A DNA stretch of 64,000 bases from Acidobacteriota bacterium (GTDB lineage Bacteria > Acidobacteriota > Thermoanaerobaculia > Multivoradales > Multivoraceae). The translations under genes were made by a program, and so were the position numbers. Positions 29,914-39,960 of this stretch are shown here, piece by piece (the stretch's first letter is position 1; each line of letters begins with the position of its first letter). Location of the stretch: NCBI GenBank assembly GCA_003388555.1, contig QQVD01000068.1, forward strand, positions 1 to 64,000, in the 5' to 3' direction. Under the pieces are notes generated by a model. It saw nothing but the letters and a program-made list of their open reading frames with translations, was not told the DNA's origin and did no database searches.

Positions 29914-31329
29914 TCATGCCACTCCTCGCGGCTGGCGCCGCCGTCCGGCAGTGCCGGCAAGCCTGGCAGCATCGCCTACCGGCGCGGCCTGAGCGGCGAT
30001 CCGCTCGCCGACCAGGAGCGCCATCTCCAGCGCCTGCTCGTAGTTGAGACGAGGGTCGACCTGTGAGCGGTAGGCACGGTGGAGATCGACCTCGTCGAGG
30101 CCGCGGGCGCCGCCGACACACTCCGTGACGTCCTCGCCGGTAAGCTCGAAGTGCACCCCGCCCAGCAGGCTGCCTTCGGCGGCGTGGATCTCGAAGGCGA
30201 GCTCGAGCTCACGCAGTATGTCGTCGAAGCGGCGGGTCTTGAGACCGCTCGCCGTCGATCGGGTGTTGCCGTGCATCGGGTCGCAGCACCAGAGAACGGT
30301 CTTGCCGCTCTCGCGCACCCGCCGCACCAGCGGTCCCAGGCCCTGCTGGATCTTGTCGGCGCCGAATCGGTGGATCAGGGTCAGGCGACCGGGCTCGTCG
30401 TCCGGATGGAGCAGGTCGAGCAGTCGATCGACGTCCTCGAGCCGGGTCGAGGCGCCGACCTTCAGGCCGATCGGGTTGCGGACGCCGCGGAAGAACTCGA
30501 CGTGTGCACCGTCCGGCGCGGCGGTGCGCAGCCCGATCCAGGGCAGATGGGTCGACAGGTTGTACCAACCGACACGGCGCGGCACCTGGCGCGTCTGCGC
30601 CTGCTCGTAGGACAGGTGCAGACCCTCGTGGCTGGCGTAGAAGTCGACGCGGTCCATCTCGCCGACGTTGACTCCGACCAGCGTCTCCATGAAGCGCAGC
30701 GACTCGCCGATCGACTCGACGATGCGTTGATAGTCGCGAGCTCTCGGCGAGTGCTGGACGAAGTCGAGATCCCAGTACTCCGGGTGATGCAGGTCGGCGA
30801 AACCTCCGTCGATCAGGCCGCGGATGAAGTTGAGCGTCAGGGCAGCGCGCTTGTAGCCCTGCAGCAGCCGATACGGATCCGGCTCACGTCCCTCGGCGTC
30901 GAACTCGAGCGAGTTCACCAGGTCGCCGCGGTAGGACGGCAGGGTGACGCCGTCGCGGATCTCGGTATCGCTGGAACGCGGCTTGGCGTACTGCCCGGCG
31001 AAGCGACCCACGCGGATCACCCGGCGGCGGCCGCTGTGCACCAGCACCAGGCTCATCTGGAGGAGGATCTTGAGCTTGTTGGTGATCGCGTGCGAGGTGC
31101 AGTTCTCGAAGCTCTCGGCGCAGTCGCCGCCCTGCAGCAGGAAGCTCTCACCGCGCGCGGCGGCAGCCAGCTGGGACTTGAGCGTTTCGATCTCCCACGA
31201 GGTGACCAGGGGCGGCAACCTGGCCAGGCGCTCGAGGCAACGCTCGAGCTCGGCCGGATCGGCGTAGGTCGGCTGCTGCAGGGCTATACGCCCCTTCCAG
31301 CTGTCGGGAGTCCAGGGCTTTTCGGACAT
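29914..31329 (-). CDS. 3-deoxy-7-phosphoheptulonate synthase, class II
   Basis: A 471-aa class II (plant and mycobacterial type) DAHP synthase, the first enzyme of the shikimate pathway, joining phosphoenolpyruvate and erythrose 4-phosphate. Diagnostic motifs are LLQGGDCAESF, the cysteine of which is a metal ligand, then GRFAGQYAKPRS, SHEGLHLSYEQ, NPIGLKVG, CDPMHGNT and HFELTGEDVTECVGG. Length is typical. It is upstream of the PilZ-AMIN gene on the same strand. Class II enzymes are common in Actinobacteria and several other phyla. Confidence 0.96.
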   Translation of the reverse strand: MSEKPWTPDSWKGRIALQQPTYADPAELERCLERLARLPPLVTSWEIETLKSQLAAAARGESFLLQGGDCAESFENCTSHAITNKLKILLQMSLVLVHSGRRRVIRVGRFAGQYAKPRSSDTEIRDGVTLPSYRGDLVNSLEFDAEGREPDPYRLLQGYKRAALTLNFIRGLIDGGFADLHHPEYWDLDFVQHSPRARDYQRIVESIGESLRFMETLVGVNVGEMDRVDFYASHEGLHLSYEQAQTRQVPRRVGWYNLSTHLPWIGLRTAAPDGAHVEFFRGVRNPIGLKVGASTRLEDVDRLLDLLHPDDEPGRLTLIHRFGADKIQQGLGPLVRRVRESGKTVLWCCDPMHGNTRSTASGLKTRRFDDILRELELAFEIHAAEGSLLGGVHFELTGEDVTECVGGARGLDEVDLHRAYRSQVDPRLNYEQALEMALLVGERIAAQAAPVGDAARLAGTAGRRRQPRGVA

Positions 31330-31565
31330 CAGTGGGCTCGTGGGATCCCGGGAGGCCTCTGCGGTACAGAGGGTTCGATGCAGCGTCGGGGTTGCCGGGC
31401 AGGTCGTGGTCGTGGGCCTGGACCTCTGGCGGAAGCCGCAACCCGACGCCTAAACGACCGTGGGGCAAGCACTTAAGCAACCCACCATAGCAGGGGCGGG
31501 GGACGCCTCTCAACCTCCGATCTCCGCCTACCGCTGCGCCGGCGCGGGCGGCACGGCACCTCGAC

Positions 31566-32387
31566 TCAGCGAGGACCGCGAAGGGGATGGTCGATCTCGA
31601 GGTAGCGGGACAGCCAGCGGGTGCCGAGATAGAACGGAACCGTGTCGATCGCGGCTGCGGTGACCTTGAACACGTAGCCGGTGGCGATGAACACGAAGAG
31701 CTGCGGCCAGATCGGCTGCGCGAGATCGACCGGAAGAGCCTTGGCGTAGAAGTGGGTGATGGTGATCACCGCGGTCGAGTCGACGAGCTGACTCACCATC
31801 GTCGACGCGTTGTTGCGCAGCCACAGGTGCCGTCCACCAGTGAGGCGTTTCCAGAAGTGGAAGAGGTGCACGTCGCAGAGCTGCGCGGCCAGGTAGGCGA
31901 TCATCGAGGCGGCGACGGCCCCCAGGGTCAGGGTGCGCAGCTCGAAGAAGACCGGCAGCCGCCCGGCGGCGTCGGGCACCGGCTGGTCGAACCCCGGCAG
32001 GATCCCACCGATCCAGAAGATGATCACCAGCCAGACGTTGATCAGGAACCCGACCCAGACGAGGAAGTTGGCCCGCCGCTTGCCGTAGAGCTCCGAGATG
32101 AAGTCGGTGCACAGGAACGTGATCGGATAGGGCAGCACACCGATGGCGAGCGGCACCGGCACGGTGAGACCGAAGAGGGTGAAGCTGAGGTCGAGGAACC
32201 GGGTGACCCCGAGGATGTTCAGCATCGTCATCGATCCCAGGAACAGTCCGGCCAGGACCAGGAACACCCGTTCACGGCGTGCCTGCAGCGACGAGAGCTC
32301 GATCGGATGCAACTCCGGATCGGTATCCCGTTCCATCCCGCGCCGTCCGGCCTTCGACTCGGTGCCTACCGCTTCACTGCCAGTCAT
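31566..32387 (-). CDS. Queuosine precursor transporter (YhhQ/QPTR family)
   Basis: A 273-aa protein with six predicted membrane helices. Family markers are GVLPYPITFLCTDFISELYG, the LAAQLCDVHLFHFWKRLTGG segment and NNASTMVSQLVDSTAVITI. It imports preQ0/preQ1 or queuine for tRNA modification. The first 40 residues are a charged extension of uncertain translation; an ATG 17 codons in is an alternative. It follows the DAHP synthase on the same strand after 236 bp and is divergent from the FmdB gene. Confidence 0.9.
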   Translation of the reverse strand: MTGSEAVGTESKAGRRGMERDTDPELHPIELSSLQARRERVFLVLAGLFLGSMTMLNILGVTRFLDLSFTLFGLTVPVPLAIGVLPYPITFLCTDFISELYGKRRANFLVWVGFLINVWLVIIFWIGGILPGFDQPVPDAAGRLPVFFELRTLTLGAVAASMIAYLAAQLCDVHLFHFWKRLTGGRHLWLRNNASTMVSQLVDSTAVITITHFYAKALPVDLAQPIWPQLFVFIATGYVFKVTAAAIDTVPFYLGTRWLSRYLEIDHPLRGPR

Positions 32388-32583
32388 CGCATCGATCCTC
32401 TGGTTGAACCGCTGACGAGGTGTTCGCCCCTTCAGGATGCCGCTGCCTCGGCGAGCCGATAAAATATCGTCGAGGCGCGGCCTGCACCTTGTGGCGTCTC
32501 GCGACGCCCGCTACGACCGCAGCGCCGACCTGCGCCGAGACCCCTTCCCCGCTGCGGACCGAGCACGACCCCACCGACCGCCG

Positions 32584-33087
32584 ATGCCGATCTACGAGTT
32601 CTACTGCCCCGACTGCCACACGCTGTTCAGCTTCCTCGCCCAGAGCGCCACCAACCGCCGGCGCCCCGATTGCCCGCGCTGCGGCCACGAGAAGCTGTCG
32701 CGTCGGCCTTCGCGCTTCGCCTTCGTCAGCGGCGGCAGCGAAGATGCGGGGGACGATGACGACGAGGTCTTCGCCGGCCTCGACGAGAGTCGGCTCGAAG
32801 GCGCAATGGAGGCCCTCGCGGGGGACCTCGAACGGATGGGAGATGCCGAGGATCCGCGGGCCATGGGACAGCTCTTCCGGAAGTTCAGCGACCTCACGGG
32901 CCTGCAGCTCGGTGACCGGATGCAGGACGCCCTCGAGCGCATGGAGCGCGGCGAGGATCTCGACGAGATCGAGGATCAACTCGGAGGTGAGGACGAGGAC
33001 GACCTGGCCGACCTCTTCCAGATCAAGAAGCGCCTTCTCGGCCGTGCCGCGCGTCCGGCGGTCGACGACGAGCTCTACTTCCTGTGA
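32584..33087 (+). CDS. FmdB-family zinc-ribbon protein
   Basis: A 167-aa protein. Residues 1-45 are the FmdB/CxxC zinc ribbon, with C8-P-D-C11 (YEFYCPDCHTLFSF) and C30-P-R-C33 (PDCPRCGHEKLSRRPS). The remainder is acidic (DDDDEVFAGLDESRLEGAME, then QLGGEDEDDLADLF) and helical. FmdB proteins are named as putative regulators but have no settled function. An AT-rich GATAAAATATC at 32458-32468, containing -10-like TAAAAT, may be its promoter, with a leader of about 110 nt. The next gene encodes a TerB-like protein. Confidence 0.85.
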   Translation: MPIYEFYCPDCHTLFSFLAQSATNRRRPDCPRCGHEKLSRRPSRFAFVSGGSEDAGDDDDEVFAGLDESRLEGAMEALAGDLERMGDAEDPRAMGQLFRKFSDLTGLQLGDRMQDALERMERGEDLDEIEDQLGGEDEDDLADLFQIKKRLLGRAARPAVDDELYFL

Positions 33088-33268
33088 GGGAGCACAGCGA
33101 GCCGCCCTCTGGCGCGTCGAGCGGACGAGCCGCGGCAGGCCAAGACTCGACCGGCAGTGCCGATCCGGTGATCTCGACCGCGCCCTCCTCCGGCGTACCT
33201 GCCGGTCGAACGCTCAGACCGGCCGCGACGACGGCCGAATCCCCTCGGTCGGCGGAGCCCGAGACCCC

Positions 33269-33769
33269 ATGCAGCATCTCCTCGATCGCGTGAAGACCCT
33301 GCTCGGGGGCGCTTCCCCGAGTACACCGGAAACCGGGCCCGAGGCCGCGCAGGTGGCCTGCGCGGCCCTGCTGCTGCAGATGGCCTCGGCCGACTTCGAG
33401 GCCGACCCGGTCGAGTTGCAGCTGGTCGAACGCACTCTGCATCGTCTCCTGCACCCCACCGATCCGACCGAGATCGAGCGGCTCGTCGACCAGGCGAGGC
33501 AGCGGGCCGAGGATTCGGTGTCGCTCTACGACTTCACCGCGGTGATCCACCGCGACTGGGAGCTCGAGGCGAAGACGGCCCTCGTTCGCGAGCTCTGGAG
33601 CGTCGCCTTCGCCGACGGCGCCATCGATCCCAAGGAGGAGCTGCTGGTGCGCAAGGTCGCCGGGCTCCTCCACCTCCCGCACCCCGACTTCATCGCCGCC
33701 AAACAGGCGGCCCGTGAGCGACATCTCGCTGGCGGCGACTTCGGCGACGGGACAGGCGATCGCCGCTGA
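33269..33769 (+). CDS. TerB-family tellurite-resistance-like protein
   Basis: A 166-aa cytoplasmic helical protein. Two acidic repeats typical of TerB/DUF533-like domains are present: ASADFEADPVELQLVERTLH and AFADGAIDPKEELLVRKVAG. TerB-like domains bind divalent metal and serve as stress-response scaffolds; the family alone does not show tellurite resistance. The ATG at 33269 is the only convincing start. The gene lies 181 bp after the FmdB gene and converges with the sulfatase-like gene. Confidence 0.8.
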   Translation: MQHLLDRVKTLLGGASPSTPETGPEAAQVACAALLLQMASADFEADPVELQLVERTLHRLLHPTDPTEIERLVDQARQRAEDSVSLYDFTAVIHRDWELEAKTALVRELWSVAFADGAIDPKEELLVRKVAGLLHLPHPDFIAAKQAARERHLAGGDFGDGTGDRR

Positions 33770-33794
33770 GACGCGCGGAGCGGGACGGCAGCGC

Positions 33795-35513
33795 TCAGCG
33801 TCGCGACGCCCTGGCGGGCGATCTCTCCGCCTCGACCGCCCCCTCCACCAGCACTGGCGCGGCACCCGTCGCCGGCACCCCGTTGAGTCGCAGCCAGGCG
33901 AGCTCCAGGGTCCCGTCGGAGGACGCTGCAGGCTCGGCCGACAGTTCGATCCCGTGGCCGACCGCTCGCCAACCGAAGGCCTGCTCGCTGCAGCGCGGTG
34001 GTCGACAGGAGCGGTCTGCGGTCCCGAATCCGGCGCCGAGCGGTGGGGCGGCCCGAAAGCTCTGGAGCAGCTCGGGCTCGACGTGACCGACGATCCGTCG
34101 GCGCCAGGCGCCCTCCGGCGGAGGCGCAAACCGCTCGCTGCGCAGCAGGAACCAATCGCGGCCGTAGAGCGCCACCTGATTGGCGCCGTCGCGAAGGTAG
34201 AGCTCCGCCAACAACGGCGCGCCTGCAGCAGGAGGCCACGGGATCGCACCGCTGCTGCGGGCGCCGGCGCGCACCGCCCGGGCAAGTCGCGGCAACCCCT
34301 CGGCGAGCTCTGCCAGTCCCACGATCGGCGCCGGCGAGGACCCCGACCTCGCCATCGCTCCGCCCGCCTGCTCGCCCCGCACCCCCGGCAGACGCACCAG
34401 GATCGGCACCACCACCTGTTCCGGCGTCAGCGAGCTGCCGCTCGACACGTTGCCCGCCGGCTCACCCTCCCCCAACGACTCGCCGTTGGTCGAGGTCACC
34501 ACCAGCAGAGTCGAGGCCAGCCCGTCGGCGGCGATCAGCTGTTCGAGCACCGCGCCGAGCACCCGATCGGCCCGCGCCAGGTTGATCTCGTGCAATCGGC
34601 GCAGCTCCCGCGCCCGCGGGGCCGGCAGCTCGGCTTCCGGGTCGAACCATCCGGCCACCTGGGCGAAGCCGACCCGCTCCGGTAGTGCCACGAACTCCTC
34701 GACCGGTAGGTGCGGCGCCACCTGCTCGAGCAGACGGGCGTCGCGTTCGTAGGGCAGGGCCGGGCGGCGCACCCCGATCCAGAAGAACTCGTCGCCGGCC
34801 GGCGGCGGGCTGAGCGAGTCTCCGAGGCGCCGCAGGTTGCGCAACCAGCGGAACGATCCAAACCCCTGCCGGAAGCCGTGGTCGGTGTCCTGCAGCCAGA
34901 GCAGGTCGCGCCAGGCCTCGGTGTGGAAGCCCTCCTCGGCGAATCTCTCGGCGAGGGTCACGGCCGCCGGATCGAGCGAACGCTGAGCCCAGTGGAGCAC
35001 CCCGTGCCGCCAGGGCTGCAGGCCCGTCCACAGACTGGCGAGGCTGGCAGGGGCGAAGCTGGAGGCCGCGATCGCCGGCCCGACCCAGTCGGCCTCGGCC
35101 TCCAGGCGGTGCAGGTTGGGCGTCACGCTCGCGACGCCGCCGTGAGCGCTCAACGCGTCGAGGCGCAGCCCCTCGAAGGTGACCAGCACCACTCTCAGCG
35201 GACCTTCCACCGGCGAGCCCGGCAGAGGGCCGCTCTCCTCGGCCGGCGCGGCAACGGCCGGCGGGCCGCCGGGCCGCCACGTCTCACCTCCCGGCTGCGT
35301 TGACGGCCTGCCGCCCGTACAGGCGAGCACCGCCCCGAGACCCACGAGGAGGACGGGCCGGAACAGCGCCGGCGCGCTCTGCGGCCTACCGGGCCTCCGG
35401 GAACCAGAGCAGGCCCCGGCATCGTCGCAGCGCCACCGCGGCGTCGCCGCGACCGTTTCGCGATGCCTGCGGTCGCTCCGCCGCCGCGCCTCGACGCGGA
35501 GCAGGCCCGGCAC
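33795..35513 (-). CDS. Degenerate sulfatase-fold (alkaline phosphatase superfamily) lipoprotein
   Basis: A protein of about 572 aa with a signal stretch ending in lipobox LAC (FRPVLLVGLGAVLACTGG) and a sulfatase-like core. Key catalytic positions are altered. The usual DD of the first metal motif is replaced in VTFEGLRLDALSAHG, the C/S-x-P-x-R nucleophile motif is absent from SSFAPASLASLWTG, and SDHGE is STNGE (VTSTNGESLGEG). It may bind but not hydrolyse its ligand. The start is uncertain: no ATG precedes the signal, and GTG at 35513 or at 35621 would carry a long Arg-rich leader. It is divergent from the aminotransferase gene. Confidence 0.65.
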   Translation of the reverse strand: MPGLLRVEARRRSDRRHRETVAATPRWRCDDAGACSGSRRPGRPQSAPALFRPVLLVGLGAVLACTGGRPSTQPGGETWRPGGPPAVAAPAEESGPLPGSPVEGPLRVVLVTFEGLRLDALSAHGGVASVTPNLHRLEAEADWVGPAIAASSFAPASLASLWTGLQPWRHGVLHWAQRSLDPAAVTLAERFAEEGFHTEAWRDLLWLQDTDHGFRQGFGSFRWLRNLRRLGDSLSPPPAGDEFFWIGVRRPALPYERDARLLEQVAPHLPVEEFVALPERVGFAQVAGWFDPEAELPAPRARELRRLHEINLARADRVLGAVLEQLIAADGLASTLLVVTSTNGESLGEGEPAGNVSSGSSLTPEQVVVPILVRLPGVRGEQAGGAMARSGSSPAPIVGLAELAEGLPRLARAVRAGARSSGAIPWPPAAGAPLLAELYLRDGANQVALYGRDWFLLRSERFAPPPEGAWRRRIVGHVEPELLQSFRAAPPLGAGFGTADRSCRPPRCSEQAFGWRAVGHGIELSAEPAASSDGTLELAWLRLNGVPATGAAPVLVEGAVEAERSPARASRR

Positions 35514-35662
35514 TGCCGGCGTCGTCGCGCACCGGCGGGCGGGCGCTTCGAGCGCCGCCCCGGCGCGGAACTTCGGAAGTGCTGGTCTAGACTGCCGCTC
35601 GGCCGCTGGTTCCTCTGCCACTCGAACGCCTCCCCTCCACCGCCTGCACCGAAGATCGGATC

Positions 35663-37006
<1,344 letters not shown>

Positions 37007-37113
37007 ACCCCGCTCCGAGCGCTCCAAGCCCCTGCTCTCGACCCGTCGGACCGCCCCAGGAGCCGCGCCTCGCCAGCCGCGACGCCCGGGCCGCCGCAGG
37101 CCGGGAGCCGGCC

Positions 37114-38568
37114 TCAACCGTGCGCCAGAAGGCTCTTGAGCTCCTCGGGGCGACGACTGCGCAGCAGGGCCTGGTCCTCGCCCACCAGGCCGCGACGCAC
37201 GAGTTTGGCGAGAGAAGCCTCGAGACTCACCATACCGTCCTTGCGGCCCATCAACATCTCGTTGTACAGCTTCTGGATCTGCCCGGCGCGGATCTGCTGC
37301 CGCACCGGGAAGGTGGCGCGGAGGACCTCCACCGCCGGCACCACGCCGCGACCGTCCAGGCGCGGAACCAGGCGCTGGCAGACCACCGCTTCCAGACTCA
37401 TCGCCAACTGCTGACGCACCTGATTCTGGGCGTTCTCCGGATACAGGTCGAGGATGCGGTGGATCGACTGTGCCGCATCCGTGGTGTGCAGTGTGCCGAG
37501 GATCAGGTGCCCGGTCTCGGCAGCCGTCATCGCGGTGGAGAGTGACTCGAGGTCGCGCATCTCGCCGAGCAGGATGACGTCGGGGTCCTGGCGCAACGCG
37601 GAGCGCAGGGCTTCGGGGAACGACGGCGCGTCGATGCCGATCTCGACCTGCTCGATCAGGGCCTGGTCGGGAAGATGCTCGAACTCCATCGGTTCCTCGA
37701 TGGTGATCAGATGCACGGCGCGGCGCCGGTTGATGCCGTCCACCAGCGCCGCCAGGGTCGAGGACTTCCCCGATCCCGTCGGACCGCAGACGAGGACCAG
37801 TCCGCTGTCGCGCTCGACCAGCGAAGCGAGCTCCGCCGGCAGGTCGAGCTCGTCGAGCGACGGCACCCGCGTCGGGAGGGCACGGATGGCTGCTGCGTGG
37901 CCGCCCGCCTGTCGGTGCAGGTTGATGCGGAAACGACCGCCGTGCCCGCCTTCGAGTCGCAGCGACAGGTCGGTCGCAGCGACGGTGCGCAGCTGGTCGC
38001 GCTCCCGCACGGTCAACCGGTCTGCGAAGAGGGACTCGATGGTGTCCGCCGCGACCGGGCCGCCGCGCACCACCAGGCTGCCGTCGATGCGTAGCCGCGG
38101 TCGCTGCCCGGCCACCAGGTGCAGATCGGTCGCACCGGCAGACCGCACGTCGTCGAGGATGCGTCCGAGTCGAGAGTCGATCCCGACGACTCGCCGCTGC
38201 GCGCCGAGCAGCGAGCCGCCGAAGAGTCCGGTGCCGTACTCCGCGGCGGTCCTGTCGGCGGTCCTGTCTGCGGTCCTGTCTGCGGTCCTGTCGGCGGACC
38301 TGGCGCGCTCCGACCACCCTCCGTCGTCGGGCGCCCGGCCAGGAGCAGCGGGCGCAGCGGTCGCTGGCCACCGGTCAGGACCATCGTCCGGCGACGATCG
38401 TGGGGACTTCGACGCCGCCCGCTCCGCTGTCTCGAACTTCGCCTTCGCCTCGGCGTCCGCTGCGTGGCTGCGGTTGAGCTCCGCCACCAGGGACGACAGC
38501 TCCGGAGAATCGAGCAGTCCCCCGGGGGGCACCGGCCCGGAACCGCGATCCTGCTCCCGATCGCTCAT
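37114..38568 (-). CDS. pilT: PilT-family twitching-motility ATPase with extended N-terminus
   Basis: A 484-aa pilus-retraction ATPase. Residues about 1-130 are an unusual disordered extension (Ala/Asp/Arg-rich, containing tandem TADR repeats). The PilT body begins at IDSRLGRILDDVRSAGATDLHL. Walker A is GPTGSGKSS near residue 262, followed by the Asp box (HLITIEEPMEFEH), Walker B DPDVILLGEMRD and the His box TGHLILGTLHTTDAAQ. PilT depolymerises the type IV pilus. The C-terminus carries VRQQIRAGQIQKLYNEM where canonical PilT has AIRNLIREGK, so retraction may be modified. The ATG at 38568 is used. Confidence 0.9.
   Translation of the reverse strand: MSDREQDRGSGPVPPGGLLDSPELSSLVAELNRSHAADAEAKAKFETAERAASKSPRSSPDDGPDRWPATAAPAAPGRAPDDGGWSERARSADRTADRTADRTADRTAAEYGTGLFGGSLLGAQRRVVGIDSRLGRILDDVRSAGATDLHLVAGQRPRLRIDGSLVVRGGPVAADTIESLFADRLTVRERDQLRTVAATDLSLRLEGGHGGRFRINLHRQAGGHAAAIRALPTRVPSLDELDLPAELASLVERDSGLVLVCGPTGSGKSSTLAALVDGINRRRAVHLITIEEPMEFEHLPDQALIEQVEIGIDAPSFPEALRSALRQDPDVILLGEMRDLESLSTAMTAAETGHLILGTLHTTDAAQSIHRILDLYPENAQNQVRQQLAMSLEAVVCQRLVPRLDGRGVVPAVEVLRATFPVRQQIRAGQIQKLYNEMLMGRKDGMVSLEASLAKLVRRGLVGEDQALLRSRRPEELKSLLAHG
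38245..38304 (-). repeat. 12-bp tandem repeat inside pilT
   Basis: Four near-perfect copies of a 12-bp unit, (G/T)GCGGTCCTGTC on the plus strand, start at 38245, 38257, 38269 and 38281; a degenerate fifth copy ends at 38304. It encodes a TADR-type four-residue repeat in the PilT N-terminal extension. Confidence 0.9.
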
Positions 38569-38856
38569 CGCCGAGAGCCCGACTCGCCCTGGTGACTCTT
38601 CCTTCCTACCCCCATCGTCTCCTCCATCCGCGACAAGGTGGTCGAGGTGGTTACCGGCGTGCAAGGCGCCTCCGCCCCTCCTACGAGCCACGCACCTGTG
38701 GCGTCCCGGCCGCGCCCGATTCTCGATCGCCGTCGCGCGCTCGTCCACCCGCCTCGGTCACATCGCCTGGACAGACGACGACCGCGCCGGCGTCGCTCGC
38801 GTCGACTACCGTAGGATCCTGCTGCATGCCGGTCTCGCTCCGGCACATCCGGATCC

Positions 38857-39930
38857 ATGCCCACCCGCCGAACCTCACTCCGTCGCGCCTCGAGCCCTCC
38901 GGGCGCCGGTGCGGCTCCGTCGCGCTGGACACTTCTCCTGTTGCTGCTGCTGTGGACGCCGCTGGCCGCGTCCGCGCGCACGGATTCCGCGCCTGGCACG
39001 TCGACGCGGACGACGCAACAGCTCTGCTCCGCGATCGCCAACCGCCTGGCCAGCGTCGACATGACGGAGTGTCTCGAAGCCGAGCTGAGCGCCACCGGCG
39101 CGAGCAGCGTCGGCGGCTGGCCGATCGTCACCCGCGACTTCTCGCCACCGGCGCCGCGCACCCCGGCCTGGCTGCTCGAGCTGCTCGACCTGCCGCGCGT
39201 CGAGCAGCCGGGGCGCGTACTGCTCGTCGGCGGCATGCACGGCGACGAGCTCTCCGCCACCAGCATCGTCTTCCACTGGATCGCCGAGCTGGAGAAGGCA
39301 GGCGCCGGCAGACCTCCCGGCCGCGAGCACCGCGACGACCGCGACGACGACCTGCCCCTGCACTGGCGTATCGCCCCGCTGCTCAACCCGGACGGGCTGC
39401 TGCAGCGGCCGGCAGTGCGTATGAACGCCCACGGCGTCGACCTCAACCGCAACTTCCCCACCACCAACTGGTTCAACGAGTCGCGCGACTACTGGGAGAG
39501 GCAGACGGGCAAGGACCCGCGTCGGTATCCGGGCCCTTACCCGGTCAGCGAGCCCGAATCACGCTGGCTCGCCGAGGAGATCGACCGCTTCCAGCCCGAT
39601 GTCGTCGTCTCGGTGCACGCGCCCTACAACAACGTCGACTTCGACGGCCCGCCCGACGCCCCCGACCGTCTCGGTCCGCTGCAGCTGCGCCTGATGGGCA
39701 CGTACCCCGGCTCGTTGGGGCGCTACGCCGGCGTCTCGCGGCGGATCCCGGTGGTGACCATCGAGCTGCCACATGCCGGGATCATGCCCAGCGCCGGCGA
39801 CCAGCTCGGCATCCTCGGCGATCTGGTCGACTACCTGAGCGAGAAGATCGCGTCGCAGCGCGGCGTCCACGCCGTCCCTCCGGCCGACCTCGGCGAGGCC
39901 GACGGAGCTTCTTCGACCGGAGGCCGCTGA
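38857..39930 (+). CDS. M14-family zinc carboxypeptidase (MpaA-like)
   Basis: A 357-aa secreted metallo-carboxypeptidase. A Leu-rich signal peptide (WTLLLLLLLWTPLAASA) precedes the domain. Zinc ligands are H and E of GGMHGDELS, with the third His in SVHAPYNN; the catalytic Glu is in TIELPHA, and GVDLNRNFP is the substrate-binding segment. It most resembles MpaA-type murein tripeptide amidases that release diaminopimelate-containing peptides. The upstream L,D-transpeptidase cluster converges from the other side, so envelope remodelling is the likely setting. The substrate is inferred. Confidence 0.9.
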   Translation: MPTRRTSLRRASSPPGAGAAPSRWTLLLLLLLWTPLAASARTDSAPGTSTRTTQQLCSAIANRLASVDMTECLEAELSATGASSVGGWPIVTRDFSPPAPRTPAWLLELLDLPRVEQPGRVLLVGGMHGDELSATSIVFHWIAELEKAGAGRPPGREHRDDRDDDLPLHWRIAPLLNPDGLLQRPAVRMNAHGVDLNRNFPTTNWFNESRDYWERQTGKDPRRYPGPYPVSEPESRWLAEEIDRFQPDVVVSVHAPYNNVDFDGPPDAPDRLGPLQLRLMGTYPGSLGRYAGVSRRIPVVTIELPHAGIMPSAGDQLGILGDLVDYLSEKIASQRGVHAVPPADLGEADGASSTGGR

Positions 39931-39960
39931 CAAAGCCGGCGAAGGGCGCCGAGCCAGGCC

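Noticed and set aside
32420-33268. Long plus-strand ORF overlapping the FmdB gene and extending the TerB frame upstream
   Set aside because: Its sequence is Arg/Ser-rich shadow of the FmdB gene in another frame; the TerB domain begins at the ATG at 33269.
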